A stretch of 64,000 nt of DNA from Rhodopseudomonas pentothenatexigens (GTDB taxonomy: Bacteria; Pseudomonadota; Alphaproteobacteria; Rhizobiales; Xanthobacteraceae). Numbering within the stretch: position 1 is the first letter of the stretch; every line of letters starts with the position of its first letter. Shown here piece after piece: positions 1 through 9,292 of the stretch. Position numbers and translations under genes: made by a program. The stretch is taken from positions 19,795 to 83,794 of the forward strand of contig NZ_UFQQ01000023.1 in NCBI RefSeq assembly GCF_900218015.1, given 5' to 3'. The notes below the pieces were generated by a model. That model ran no database searches, was not told where the DNA came from, and saw only the letters and a list, made by a program, of their open reading frames with translations.

Positions 1-1085
1 TTCAGAATGTCGAACGCGACCATCGCACCGGGCCCGCGCGCAACCGAGGTCGGCACCAGCGTGTTCGACAGCGCGAAGCGGTCGATGGCGCTGCGCAGCC
101 GTTCGCCGATCTGGTTCGACCGCGCGATCAGGTTCTCCTGCTCGAACACGTCGAGCACCGCGAGCGCGGCGGCGCAGGCCAGCGGATTGCCCGCATAGGT
201 CCCGCCGAGTCCGCCCGGCTCGGCCGCATCCATGATCGCGGCCCGGCCGATCACGCCGGACAGCGGCATGCCGCCGGCGAGGCTCTTGGCGACGCACACG
301 ATGTCCGCCTGGACGTCGTAGTGCTCCATCGCGAACATCTTGCCGGTGCGGCCGAAGCCGGTCTGCACTTCGTCGGCGATCAGCACGATGCCGTTCTCGT
401 CGCAGATCCGGCGCAGGCCGCGCATTAATTCCGGCGGCGCCTGATGGAAACCGCCCTCGCCCTGCACCGGCTCGATGATGATCGCCGCGACCTGCGAGGC
501 GTCGATGTCGGCCTTGAAGATGAAGGACACGCAGCGCAATGCGTCTTCGACGGTGACATCGCCGCCGGCCACGGGGAACGGCGCATGCCACACGCCGGGC
601 AGCGGCGGGCCGAGCGCCTTCTTGTAGGGGATCACCTTGCCGGTCATCGCGGATGCGAACGCGGTGCGGCCATGAAAGCCGCCGGTGAAGGCGATCACGC
701 CGCTGCGGCCGGTCGCCGCGCGCGCGATCTTGACGGCGTTTTCGGTAGCTTCCGCACCGGTGCTGAGCAGAATGGATTTCAACGGGCCGTTGATCGGCGC
801 CAGAGCATTCAGCCGCTCCGCGAGCTGGATATAGCCTTCGTAAGGAAGTACTTGGAAGCAGGTGTGGGTGAATCGATCCAACTGATCGCGGATCGCCGCG
901 ACGACGCGCGGATGGCAATGCCCCGTGTTGAGCACGGCGATGCCGCCGGCGAAGTCGATGTAGCGCTTGCCCTCGACGTCCCAGATCTCACTGTTCAGCG
1001 CCCGCTCGGCGAAAATCGGCGTCGCCTGGCTGACACCTCTCACGACGGCAGACTGCCTGCGTGCCAGCAACTCACTATTCGTCAT
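1..1085 (-). CDS. gabT: 4-aminobutyrate aminotransferase-like class III aminotransferase (3' end cut off by window)
   Basis: This PLP-dependent class III aminotransferase probably converts GABA plus 2-oxoglutarate to succinate semialdehyde plus glutamate in the cytoplasm. About 361 codons are present and the C-terminus lies outside the window. Reading the minus strand shows a [10 protein letters not shown] stretch near residue 110, FHGRT near 138, [14 protein letters not shown] near 237 and the Schiff-base lysine in CVAKSLAGG near 267, all at the usual GabT spacing. The ATG at 1085 follows a GGGAGAG Shine-Dalgarno and starts [11 protein letters not shown] LysR gene lies 197 bp upstream on the same strand and could regulate it. 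Family assignment is firm; GABA as substrate is inferred, since related enzymes use 5-aminovalerate or acetylornithine. Confidence 0.85.
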   Translation of the reverse strand, partial: MTNSELLARRQSAVVRGVSQATPIFAERALNSEIWDVEGKRYIDFAGGIAVLNTGHCHPRVVAAIRDQLDRFTHTCFQVLPYEGYIQLAERLNALAPINGPLKSILLSTGAEATENAVKIARAATGRSGVIAFTGGFHGRTAFASAMTGKVIPYKKALGPPLPGVWHAPFPVAGGDVTVEDALRCVSFIFKADIDASQVAAIIIEPVQGEGGFHQAPPELMRGLRRICDENGIVLIADEVQTGFGRTGKMFAMEHYDVQADIVCVAKSLAGGMPLSGVIGRAAIMDAAEPGGLGGTYAGNPLACAAALAVLDVFEQENLIARSNQIGERLRSAIDRFALSNTLVPTSVARGPGAMVAFDIL

Positions 1086-1282
1086 CAGCTCTCTCCCGAA
1101 CTGATGGCCAAGCTAGAGCAGCAATCACGACAATCAATCAGCTTGTAAGTTCGCTCTGGTGACTTGCATGCACCAATCAATGGTCGCTGCACCAATGCGG
1201 GCAAATGCTGGTGATTTGTTGGGCGATCTGCTCGTCCGGCAGACAGCGCGACGTCGCATTCGCGCCAGTCGCTGCCGGCGAC

Positions 1283-2173
1283 CTAACGCTCCGCCAGGAC
1301 CCGCTTGAGCCAGTTGCGCAGTGCGACGATCTCCGGATCGCCCCATCGCTGCTTCAGCGCGACGAGCTGATATGTCTCCATATAGACCGACGAACTGATC
1401 ACCTCGACCAGCGCGCCGGAGCGCAGGTCGTCGTCGACCAGTACCTCGTTGCCGAGCGCGACCCCCTGGCCGAGCCGCGCCGCTTCGATCGCCAAATGGG
1501 CGTGCCACAGCCGCTGGCCGCGCAATGGCGGCAGGTCGTCGAGCCCGGCGAGTTCGAACCACCGCGCCCATTGCTCGGTGGATTCTTCATGGATGAGTGC
1601 GATCTTGGACAGGTCGTCGAGGCTGCGGATCGCCGGGTAGCGCGCCAGATAGGCCGGGCTGGCCACCGGAAAGACCCGCGGCCGCACCAGCGCTTCGGCG
1701 ATCAGCGACCCGCGCGAGTCGACGGTGTCGGCGTAGACGATCTCGGCGTCCGCCTCGCCGCGCGCCAGATCCGGATGCGTCAGCGTCGGCTGCAGATTCA
1801 CCTCCCAGTTGCGCGGCGGTCCGGTCAACTCGGGCAGCCGGGAGAGCAACAGGCGGTTGGCGATTCCAGGAATGCACCAGATGTTCAGCGTCGGCAGCGA
1901 CGACGGTCGCGCACTCATCGTGGCGCGGGCGATAATGTCGAACGCCTGCGAGATCTGCGCATGAAAGCTCGCCCCGGCGTCGGTCAGCATCACACCCCGA
2001 CCTTCGCCGCGCACCAGCGCGACGCCGAGCGTCTTCTGCAGGTTCTGCAAATGACGTGATACCACGGTGTGGCTGACCGCGAGTTCGTCGCCGGCGGCGC
2101 GCACGCTGCCGGTGCGCCCGACGGCCTCGAAGGCACGCAGCGCGATCAGCGACGGCAATCGGCGACGCGTCAT
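1283..2173 (-). CDS. LysR-family transcriptional regulator (GcvA-like)
   Basis: Predicted DNA-binding regulator of 296 aa, the normal LysR length. Residues 1-60 form the winged helix-turn-helix: PSLIALRAFEAVGRTGS, then AAGDELAVSHTVVSRHLQNLQ. The rest is the periplasmic-binding-protein-like effector domain. The opening pattern is typical of the GcvA/AmpR subgroup. The ATG at 2173 is chosen; an in-frame TTG at 2179 is the alternative, and the ribosome site is weak for both. It is transcribed towards the aminotransferase gene, so control of that gene is plausible but not shown. Confidence 0.85.
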   Translation of the reverse strand: MTRRRLPSLIALRAFEAVGRTGSVRAAGDELAVSHTVVSRHLQNLQKTLGVALVRGEGRGVMLTDAGASFHAQISQAFDIIARATMSARPSSLPTLNIWCIPGIANRLLLSRLPELTGPPRNWEVNLQPTLTHPDLARGEADAEIVYADTVDSRGSLIAEALVRPRVFPVASPAYLARYPAIRSLDDLSKIALIHEESTEQWARWFELAGLDDLPPLRGQRLWHAHLAIEAARLGQGVALGNEVLVDDDLRSGALVEVISSSVYMETYQLVALKQRWGDPEIVALRNWLKRVLAER

Positions 2174-2456
2174 GACCAATTCGACACCGGATCAGGAAAG
2201 CGGCACGCTCGCACTTTAGCTCCTTGTCGTGGATACGCCGGGCCAGGCTCAGTCATGTCCCGAACGTGAGGCCGGCTGAAAATTTCGCTCTTGTCGCACG
2301 CATCCGCAACCGTCACAAATGCGTAACGCTCCCTATCCGCCGCGAATGGTCGATCGGCCGTCCGGCATTCGCATCGATTTTGAACGATCGCAAACACGGC
2401 CGGCTCGTTTCGCGGAACGGGCCGGCCGCCCCGAACGATCGAAGGAGAACGACGGG

Positions 2457-4751
2457 ATGAACGACGGCTGGAGCTCGCACAGTTCGCATTGGGGCGCTTT
2501 CTCGGCACGCTGGGACGGCCGCGGCGTCGAGATCGCGCCGGATCCTGGCGACCCGGCGCCGTCGCCGATCCTGGGCAATTTCACCGACACGTTGCGCCAT
2601 AGAGCGCGCATCGAGCGTCCGATGGTGCGGCGTAGCTGGCTTGAGAAAACCGGCGAGCCTCGCGCGTTTGATGGCGCGTTCGTCGAGTTGCCATGGGACG
2701 AAGTGCTGGACCTGCTCGCCGCCGAACTGTCCCGCGTACATACCAGCTACGGCGCCGATGCGATCTACGGCGGCTCCTACGGCTGGGCCAGCGCCGGCCG
2801 CTTTCATCACGCGCAAAGCCAGATCCATCGGTTTCTCAACGTCGCCTTCGGCGGCTACGTCCGTTCCGTCAACAGCTACAGCGCCGGTGCCTCCGCGGTG
2901 ATCCTGCCGCACGTCCTCGGGTCGTTCGAGGCGTTGTCGCGTCGTAACGTGACCTGGGATCAGATCAGTGAGCATACCGATCTGGTGCTGGCCTTCGGCG
3001 GTATGGCGCTGAAGAACTCGATGGTCGCGAGCGGCGGCATCAGCCGCCACATCGAGCGCGACGCCATGCGCAAGGCTGCGCAGCGCGGCACGCGATTCTA
3101 TTGCGTCAGCCCGCTCCGCGACGATCTGCCCGAACAGGCCGACGCGACCTGGCTTCCGATAAAGGTCGGCACCGACGTCGCCTTGATGCTCGGGCTGGCG
3201 CACAGCCTGGTGACCGAAGGCCTGCACGATCGAGGTTTCCTGGCGCGCTACTGCACCGGCTACGAGCTGTTCGAACGTTATCTGCTCGGCATCGACGATG
3301 GTCAGCCGAAACATGCCGGATGGGCATCGGAGATCACCGGCATGCCGGCGGCCGACATCGTCGCGCTCGCCCGCAGGCTGCCGCAGGGTCGCACCTTGAT
3401 CACGGTGTCGCATTCGCTGCAGCGCGCGCAACACGGCGAGCAGCCGGTGTGGATGGGCGCCGTGCTGGCCGCGATGCTCGGACAGATCGGACTACCCGGC
3501 GGCGGTTACAACTACGCGCTGGGGGCGCTCGGACACACCGGCCGTCGGGTCAACGCCGTTCCGATCCCGACCATGCCGCAGGGCCGCAACGGCGTCGATG
3601 CGTTCATTCCCGTGGCGCGGATCAGCGACATGCTGCTCAATCCGGGCCGGCCGTTCGACTACAACGGACGGACACTGACCTACCCCGATATCAAGTTGGT
3701 GTATTGGGCCGGCGGCAATCCGTTTCATCATCATCAGGACATCAACCGGCTGCGGCGCGCCTTCAACGTGCCGCAGACCATCGTGGTCCATGAAACCGCC
3801 TGGACTCCGACCGCGCGATTTTCCGACATCGTGCTGCCGGCGACGATGACGCTGGAACGCGACGATATCGGCGCCGCCGCGACCGATCCCCGGCTGATCG
3901 CGATGCGCAAGGTGGCGCCGCCGGTCGGCGAGGCGCGGGACGATTTCGAGATCTTCTCGGCGCTGGCGCGGCGCCTCGGCGTCGAACAGGCCTTCACCGA
4001 AGGCCGGGACAGCCGGCAATGGATGGAGCATCTGTACGAGACCACCCGCCAGGCGCTCGCCGCCCGGGGCTGGGATGCGCCGGACTTCGCCGAGTTCTGG
4101 CGTCGCGGCGAGTTGGCGCTGCCGTCCGAACCCGACGACGGCGGCTTGCTGCGCGCCTTCCGCAACGACCCGGAAGCTCACAAGCTGCCGACGCCGAGCG
4201 GCAAGATCGAAATCTTCTCCGAGACCATCGCCGGATTCGACTACGCAGATTGCCCCGGCCATCCGACCTGGCTGCCTTGCACCGAGCCGCCGACGCCGCG
4301 CTACGCCTTGACGCTGATCGCCAATCAGCCGGCGACAAGGCTACACAGCCAGCTCGACTTCGGCCGGCACAGCCAGTCGAGCAAAATCGCAGGTCGCGAG
4401 GTCGCCCGCCTCAATCCTGTCGACGCGGAGGCGCGCGGCATCGCCGATGGCGACATCATCCGCCTGTTCAACGACCGCGGCGCCTGCCTGGCGGCCGCGG
4501 CGATATCGGATCGGGTTGCGGAGGGCGTGGTACACCTGCCGACCGGCGCCTGGTACGATCCGGCGGCCGGCGATGCGGACGCGCCGTTGTGCGTCCACGG
4601 CAACCCGAACGTGCTGACGCGGGACGTCGGCACGTCGCGGCTGGCGCAGGGCTGCACCGGTCAGGTCACCATCGTCGCGTGCGAGAAGTACACCGGCCCG
4701 CTACCGCCGATCCTGGCCTACGAGCCACCGACGCCGGTAGCGCAGCGCTGA
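2457..4751 (+). CDS. bisC: Molybdopterin oxidoreductase of the biotin sulfoxide/TMAO/DMSO reductase family
   Basis: A bis-MGD molybdoenzyme of 764 aa that reduces S- or N-oxides. The family signature SYGWASAGRFHHAQSQ is at residues 107-122, and the probable molybdenum-ligand serine is in NSYSAGA near residue 142. The C-terminal molybdopterin dinucleotide-binding domain contains ALTLIANQPATRLHSQLD. No Tat signal and no N-terminal Fe-S cysteine motif are visible, which points to the cytoplasmic BisC branch rather than periplasmic TorA or DorA. The ATG at 2457 is preferred because GAAGGAGAACG precedes it; the open frame extends upstream to 2319 without a better site. It stands alone, with no cytochrome or chaperone partner nearby. 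The exact substrate (biotin sulfoxide, methionine sulfoxide or other) cannot be read from sequence. Confidence 0.82.
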   Translation: MNDGWSSHSSHWGAFSARWDGRGVEIAPDPGDPAPSPILGNFTDTLRHRARIERPMVRRSWLEKTGEPRAFDGAFVELPWDEVLDLLAAELSRVHTSYGADAIYGGSYGWASAGRFHHAQSQIHRFLNVAFGGYVRSVNSYSAGASAVILPHVLGSFEALSRRNVTWDQISEHTDLVLAFGGMALKNSMVASGGISRHIERDAMRKAAQRGTRFYCVSPLRDDLPEQADATWLPIKVGTDVALMLGLAHSLVTEGLHDRGFLARYCTGYELFERYLLGIDDGQPKHAGWASEITGMPAADIVALARRLPQGRTLITVSHSLQRAQHGEQPVWMGAVLAAMLGQIGLPGGGYNYALGALGHTGRRVNAVPIPTMPQGRNGVDAFIPVARISDMLLNPGRPFDYNGRTLTYPDIKLVYWAGGNPFHHHQDINRLRRAFNVPQTIVVHETAWTPTARFSDIVLPATMTLERDDIGAAATDPRLIAMRKVAPPVGEARDDFEIFSALARRLGVEQAFTEGRDSRQWMEHLYETTRQALAARGWDAPDFAEFWRRGELALPSEPDDGGLLRAFRNDPEAHKLPTPSGKIEIFSETIAGFDYADCPGHPTWLPCTEPPTPRYALTLIANQPATRLHSQLDFGRHSQSSKIAGREVARLNPVDAEARGIADGDIIRLFNDRGACLAAAAISDRVAEGVVHLPTGAWYDPAAGDADAPLCVHGNPNVLTRDVGTSRLAQGCTGQVTIVACEKYTGPLPPILAYEPPTPVAQR

Positions 4752-4879
4752 TTCCCCTCAGGGCTCCGTCTGGGCGGTCGAACGCCCTGCGGCGACCCCG
4801 GCAATCGCCCACTCGAGTCGCAGCGCAGCCACGAAGCGGCGGCGGCGCCGAGCGTCTCGATGCAAGCTGCCGCCGACGC

Positions 4880-5449
4880 TTACTTCGCGGCCGGAGCCGT
4901 TCCGACGGTTGGCGCGCCGGCCTGCGACGGGCCGAGCTTCTGTGCCATCTCAAGATGGTGCTGGAGCACGGGAAGGGTCTGCGCCGCCCACTGCTTCAGT
5001 CGCGGCAGGTCGCCGTTGTTGGCATAGCCCTCGAACAACGCCACCGCGTCCTGGTGAGCCTGCACCTGCTGCGCCGCGTAGGTCGCGACGAACTGCTCAC
5101 CATCGGTGCCGTTCAGCTTGTCCAGCATCGCCTGATGCTTGCGATCGAGCTGGCTCGGCAGATCCACGCTGAAGGAGCGCTCGATCATGATCCGCCTGAG
5201 ATCGGCCGACGTTTTGCCGTGATCCTGCAGCATCTGATTGGCGAACTGCTTCTGCGCGTCGCTGCCCCTCGCCAACGCCAGCCGCGCCGACGCGATCTCG
5301 AACAGATCCGAGATCGCCACCTGCTTGACGAAACTCGCGCTCGACGCACTGAGCGACTGGACGGCCCCGCCCGCCTTCTGCTGCGCCGTCTGGGCGACGA
5401 CAGGAGTGGCGAGCAACAGACCGCTCAGCACGATGACGGCGCTCTTCAT
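4880..5449 (-). CDS. Secreted DUF4142 protein
   Basis: Exported helical protein of 189 aa. Residues 1-20 (MKSAVIVLSGLLLATPVVAQ) are a clear signal peptide. The body matches the DUF4142 pattern: FVKQVAISDLFEIASARLAL, FANQMLQDHGKTSADL, then FEGYANNGDLPRLKQWAAQTLPV-like residues near the C-terminus. The ending is Ala/Pro-rich. A strong GAGGAGA site precedes the ATG at 5449. DUF4142 proteins are periplasmic or outer-membrane-associated with no established biochemical role. An EcfG-like promoter with one mismatch lies about 75 nt upstream, fitting a stress-induced envelope protein. It converges with bisC. Confidence 0.85.
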   Translation of the reverse strand: MKSAVIVLSGLLLATPVVAQTAQQKAGGAVQSLSASSASFVKQVAISDLFEIASARLALARGSDAQKQFANQMLQDHGKTSADLRRIMIERSFSVDLPSQLDRKHQAMLDKLNGTDGEQFVATYAAQQVQAHQDAVALFEGYANNGDLPRLKQWAAQTLPVLQHHLEMAQKLGPSQAGAPTVGTAPAAK

Positions 5450-5523
5450 CTCGATCTCTCCTCATCCAGGTCCGATGCGATCATGAGCGTGCAGGCGAAT
5501 ATGCCTGCGCCCGCAACCGACCG

Positions 5524-5548
5524 AACTCGGAGAGAAAGCGGTCGTTCC
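5524..5548 (-). promoter_or_regulatory. Possible EcfG promoter, one mismatch
   Basis: On the minus strand GGAAC (5548-5544) is followed after exactly 16 nt by AGTT (5527-5524). The EcfG consensus is GGAAC-N16/17-CGTT, so the -10 carries one mismatch. It lies 75 nt upstream of the DUF4142 start codon and points the right way. Confidence 0.35.
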
Positions 5549-5623
5549 TCGAAGCGCCGGCGGGCGTCGATCCGCCGAATGAGCGACACCCACAAGTGGA
5601 TACCGCCCTGCTCTGTCGCCGTA

Positions 5624-7012
5624 TCAGGCCGGCAGCGGGTGCCGGACGAAGGGCCCGAGCCCGGCGTCACAGCGCTGCGGACCGCGAACCACTTTCGCTC
5701 GAGGGTCGGCAGAGACCTCGGCGACGACACTGTCCGGCTCCGCTTCGGCGAGATCGGCCAGTTGCGCGAGCCCGACAAACGCATCCAGAGCGCAGGGCTC
5801 GTCGGCCTCCGTCAACACCACCCAGGTCTCACCATCACCGCCCATCCGCGGATCGATCTCGTCACCGTCGCACAACACCACTTCGAGCCGGGCGAAGCCG
5901 CCGGAGTCGGCGGCGAATGCCGATGCGATCGCCTCGATCGCCGTGCAGGCGTCTGCAACCGGGGCGTCGGCCTCCTGGCGGATTGCGACGGTGACCGGCC
6001 GCCGGCACGGATCGGGGCTCTGCATGATCAGCACCGGCTCCGGCTGCTGCGGCCGCCCGAACCGATGCGCGGCGGGGGGCCGACTGATTTGCAGTTCGGA
6101 GCTCCCTCGGGGCAGCGATGGTGGCACCCGGACCACGGCACCCTGAATCATCGGGTCGCTCTCGCAATAGCTCCGGGGCAACCAGACGGTCTCCAACTGT
6201 CGCTGAGCCGACGTGACGATCCAGGCCTGATCGAACACGTAGCTCTCCGGCAACGCCGGGAATCCGGCGTTGAGGCGCCGCCACACCTTGAACAGCGCCG
6301 CGGTCGCCGCGCTCGGCCGGAACGCCATCACCCGGGTATCGATGATCCCGTCGGCGCGGCGGTGAAAGGCGACATCGTATTCCAGCGCCTGCGGCAGCAT
6401 CGGCAACTCCTTGACCGCAGCTTCCGGATCGATCCACAACACCGGACGATCCGTGCGCTGGAGCTGCCGCCAGATCATGTCGATCTTCGCCGCGCAGCCG
6501 AACACCTCCGCCGGCTCCGACGGCAACGTCTCGACGACCGCATCAAGGCCCAGCCGCGCGATATCGGCACTCAGTCCCCTCCGGCGTTGGTCCAATGCCG
6601 CGGCAGGCCCCGCGCAGGACACGATCAGCACGCCGTCCCGCCGATACACACCGGTCGGCAGCGCCACCGGCTCCCGGCCGCCCCACCACAATTGATGCGG
6701 CGCCTCCGCATGATCGGCGCCGATCAGCCCGTGGGTTTCGAACCGCGCCTTGACAGCATCGAACGCCGGATGCTCCGCGCCCGCCACAACCACGACCGCC
6801 GAGGAATCGAGCGAGCCGGCCAAGGCCTCGGCCCGCACCGCGTTGAGTGGCTCCAGCACCATCACCAGCGCTCCGGGCGGCACCGTCGTCGTGGTCCTGT
6901 CCCATATCACCATCGCGGTCCGACACTCGGCGAGCTGACGGAGACGCGCACACTGCGCCTCACCCAGTCGCGGCATCGCGGAGCAGGAGGCGAACTCATC
7001 GAACCGGATCAT
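5624..7012 (-). CDS. Uncharacterised protein with a nucleotide-sugar-transferase-like middle region
   Basis: A 462-aa soluble protein with no confident name. The middle (about residues 170-290) has features seen in nucleotide-diphospho-sugar transferase folds: AAKIDMIWRQL, then PVLWIDPEA (a DxD-like acidic motif after a hydrophobic strand), EYDVAF, MAFRPSAATAALFKVWRR, and FDQAWIV followed by WLPRSYC. The N-terminal third has Rossmann-like strands such as TAMVIWDR and SAVVVVAGAEHP. There is no signal peptide or membrane segment. The ATG at 7012 is chosen because GAAAGG lies 8 nt upstream; an in-frame ATG at 7072 lacks a site. It is divergent from the ECF sigma/flagellin block, so a flagellin-modifying role is possible but unproven. 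Confidence 0.6.
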   Translation of the reverse strand: MIRFDEFASCSAMPRLGEAQCARLRQLAECRTAMVIWDRTTTTVPPGALVMVLEPLNAVRAEALAGSLDSSAVVVVAGAEHPAFDAVKARFETHGLIGADHAEAPHQLWWGGREPVALPTGVYRRDGVLIVSCAGPAAALDQRRRGLSADIARLGLDAVVETLPSEPAEVFGCAAKIDMIWRQLQRTDRPVLWIDPEAAVKELPMLPQALEYDVAFHRRADGIIDTRVMAFRPSAATAALFKVWRRLNAGFPALPESYVFDQAWIVTSAQRQLETVWLPRSYCESDPMIQGAVVRVPPSLPRGSSELQISRPPAAHRFGRPQQPEPVLIMQSPDPCRRPVTVAIRQEADAPVADACTAIEAIASAFAADSGGFARLEVVLCDGDEIDPRMGGDGETWVVLTEADEPCALDAFVGLAQLADLAEAEPDSVVAEVSADPRAKVVRGPQRCDAGLGPFVRHPLPA

Positions 7013-7610
7013 CGTCGGACCTTTCAGCCTGTGTCGACAGTGGTACGGCCGAGCGGGCGTTTCCGGGCGCACGATCGCGCTGCCGTACGTCGTGAGTGGA
7101 CCTCCACTCCTCGTTCTGTCACCGGATTTGTCGCCATGTTTCCAATCGTTGCTACTCCTGCGCTGAGCGCGGCTTGCACGCGTTTGACCGCGCCAGAATG
7201 CATGGCTGGTAGTTCGTATTAACTATCGATCGATGCAACTGCGATAGCGTCGACGATGCCCGAATCGGAAACTGCTGCCGAGTGCATGAGCGTCACGAGT
7301 ATCACATGATGGCATCTACGTGGCGCAGTCGCACCATCGGATCGCGCGCGAAATCCGATCGATATCAACGAGGCAGACTATCTGCACGTCGAGAGCGGGG
7401 CGCCGGTCGGCGACACGGCAGCCGGTTCGTCATGCCCCCGGCTCGGCAACTTCTCATCGGCAAATATTGCCGCCCGGTCGGCAAAATCTTCCACTTAAGC
7501 CTTTGGTCAATCGAGCAAATTTCATCGCCTGATTTCTCGGGCCGGCGCGTATCAACCGTCGAAGCCGCGCACAGCATCACATGCTCGGCACAACGGGTCG
7601 GGAGATAGGA
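7013..7610. other. 598-bp intergenic region between divergent genes
   Basis: No credible coding sequence was found here: short open frames lack ribosome sites and codon bias. The right part, 7443-7484, holds repeated TCGGCAA boxes described separately. The region should contain the promoters of the glycosyltransferase-like gene (leftward) and the ECF sigma gene (rightward). No convincing sigma-54, sigma-28 or EcfG promoter was recognised. Confidence 0.6.
7443..7484. promoter_or_regulatory. Cluster of TCGGCAA boxes upstream of the ECF sigma gene
   Basis: TCGGCAA occurs directly at 7443-7449, 7457-7463 and 7478-7484. The inverse TTGCCG at 7467-7472 forms the interrupted palindrome CGGCAA-ATA-TTGCCG (7458-7472) with the middle copy. 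Spacing from copy to copy is 14 and 21 bp. Clustered direct and inverted copies about 130-170 bp upstream of a start codon suggest an activator or repressor binding region. Confidence 0.45.
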
Positions 7611-8267
7611 ATGGCCTATGCGCTCGATATCAGCTCTCCGGTCGAGGCCGCATCGTTGATGACCGCGCCTGCACTGGACGCGTCGATCGCGCCCGCGCGT
7701 CCGCGCGACGAAGACGACGAACTGCTCGATCGACTCGCCAACGACGACGAAGGGGCATTTCGCTGTCTGGTCGAACGTCACATCGACCGTGCCTTCAGCG
7801 TCGCACTCCGGATCCTCGGCAATCGCGACGATGCCGAAGACGTCGTGCAGGATACCATGCTGAAAGTCTGGACGCGGCGCGGACAGTGGGAGCACGGCCG
7901 CGCCAAGTTCTCGACCTGGCTGTATCGCGTCGTTACCAATCGCTGCATCGACCTGCATCGCCAGCCGCGCACCGATAATGTCGACGCCGTGCCCGAGCCC
8001 GCCGACACCCAGCCCGACGCGGTCTCGACGATCCAGCGCGACGAAGTCACCATCCTGCTGGAGCGCGCGATGCAGCAGCTCCCCGAACAGCAGCGGGTCG
8101 CGGTGATCCTTTCGTACCACGAGAACATGAGCAATCGCGAGATCGCCGACGTGATGGAGACCACGGTGTCCGCGGTGGAATCGTTGCTCAAGCGTGGCCG
8201 ACAGCAACTACGCGATCTGCTTCGGCGGAACGAACGCGACATTCGGCACATCTTCACCGATTGCTAA
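7611..8267 (+). CDS. ECF (sigma-70 group 4) RNA polymerase sigma factor
   Basis: An alternative sigma factor of 218 aa with both regions needed for promoter recognition. Region 2 spans about residues 35-110 and includes GAFRCLVERHIDRAF, NRDDAEDVVQDTMLKVW and AKFSTWLYRVVTNRCID. Region 4 spans about 145-205, with QLPEQQRVAVILSYHENMS and the helix-turn-helix NREIADVMETTVSAVESLLK. GGGAGATAGGA directly precedes the ATG at 7611. It sits immediately upstream of flagellin in the same direction. No anti-sigma gene adjoins it directly, but a small candidate partner is encoded 3.2 kb downstream, inside the flagellar block. Its regulon is unknown. Confidence 0.92.
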   Translation: MAYALDISSPVEAASLMTAPALDASIAPARPRDEDDELLDRLANDDEGAFRCLVERHIDRAFSVALRILGNRDDAEDVVQDTMLKVWTRRGQWEHGRAKFSTWLYRVVTNRCIDLHRQPRTDNVDAVPEPADTQPDAVSTIQRDEVTILLERAMQQLPEQQRVAVILSYHENMSNREIADVMETTVSAVESLLKRGRQQLRDLLRRNERDIRHIFTDC

Positions 8268-8409
8268 CCATAACTCGTCCGCCGTCACCGCCGTCCGCCT
8301 GATCGGCGGGAGTCCGTCCGTTGTACGCAGCGGACGAGGGACGCCCCGCGTCCGGGATTGGTCCCCGACAGGCGGCAGGCGCCGCCGCATCATTCGAAGG
8401 AGCGAGCAG

Positions 8410-9225
8410 ATGCCCGTCATCTCCACCAACACAGCCGCCAACACCGCGGTCCGTTTCCTCAACGTCAACTCCGCCCAGGAGTCGAGCTCGCTGGCCAAGC
8501 TGTCGAGCGGTTCGCGGATCAACAAGGCCTCCGACGACGCCGCAGGCCTCGCGATTTCGACCCGGATCTCCTCCGACATCACCACGTTGCAGCAGGCCGC
8601 CACCAACGCCTCGCAGGCGACCTCGATCCTGCAGACCGCCGACGGCGGCGCCTCCAACATCAGCGACATCCTGGCGCGCATGAAGTCGCTGGCGACCCAG
8701 GCGTCGTCCGGCAACGTCACCGACGACAGCCGCGGCTACATCCAGTCGGAATTCTCGCAGCTGATCTCGCAGATCGACAGCATCGCCAGCGGCACCCGCT
8801 ACAGCGGCACCAGCCTGCTCAACGGCGACTTCACCACCACCACGATCATGGTCGGCACCTCGACGACCGACACGATCTCGGTGTCGCTGAGTGACCTGAC
8901 CTCGGCGACGCTGGCCGTCGGTACCCTCGACGTGTCGACCCAAGCCGGTGCGACGACCGCCCTGACCGCGCTCGACGCCGCGATCGACACCGTGTCCTCG
9001 GCGCGGGCTTCGATCGGTGCGCTGGAGTCGCGCTTCAACTTCTCGTCGGACTCGATCTCGACCCAATCGGAAAACCTCGAAGCCGCCAACTCGGCGATCG
9101 CCGACGTCGACATCGCGTCCGAGCAGGCCAAGCTGGCCTCGGCCGAGGTCAAGGTGCAGGCCGCGGTCGCCGCGGAATCCGCAGCCAACCAGATGCCGCA
9201 GTATCTGCTCAAGCTGCTCGGCTGA
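8410..9225 (+). CDS. fliC: Flagellin
   Basis: The filament subunit, exported by the flagellar type III system and polymerised outside the cell. At 271 aa it is a short alphaproteobacterial flagellin with a minimal variable domain. The conserved N-terminal D0/D1 region includes STNTAANTAVRFLN, LAKLSSGSRINKASDDAAGLA and ATSILQTADGGASNISDIL. The C-terminal part includes IGALESRFNFSSDSIS, EAANSAIADVDIASEQAKL and ends QMPQYLLKLLG. AAGGAG precedes the ATG at 8410. It is followed by a hairpin and then fliD, fliS and hook genes, so it heads a late-flagellar block. The centre is Ser/Thr-rich, which would offer O-glycosylation sites. Confidence 0.96.
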   Translation: MPVISTNTAANTAVRFLNVNSAQESSSLAKLSSGSRINKASDDAAGLAISTRISSDITTLQQAATNASQATSILQTADGGASNISDILARMKSLATQASSGNVTDDSRGYIQSEFSQLISQIDSIASGTRYSGTSLLNGDFTTTTIMVGTSTTDTISVSLSDLTSATLAVGTLDVSTQAGATTALTALDAAIDTVSSARASIGALESRFNFSSDSISTQSENLEAANSAIADVDIASEQAKLASAEVKVQAAVAAESAANQMPQYLLKLLG

Positions 9226-9243
9226 TCGACCTTTCACCACGGA

Positions 9244-9270
9244 AAGCGGACCGCCCGGCGCGGTCCGCTT
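9244..9270 (+). terminator. Hairpin between flagellin and fliD
   Basis: AAGCGGACCG (9244-9253) and CGGTCCGCTT (9261-9270) are perfectly complementary, with a 7-nt loop. No strong U-run follows. It begins 18 nt after the flagellin stop and ends 22 nt before fliD. It may partly terminate or stabilise the abundant flagellin mRNA while allowing some read-through. Confidence 0.65.
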
Positions 9271-9292
9271 CACTTCAGCGGAGCCTTAGCGC

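Noticed and set aside
2414..2440. GGAAC upstream of bisC as an EcfG promoter
   Set aside because: No CGTT occurs 16-17 nt downstream; the -10 box is missing.
4019..7222. A plus-strand open frame of over 1000 codons
   Set aside because: It is antisense to bisC's end, the DUF4142 gene and the glycosyltransferase-like gene, is Arg/Pro/His-rich without any domain, and reflects scarcity of stop codons in GC-rich antisense frames.
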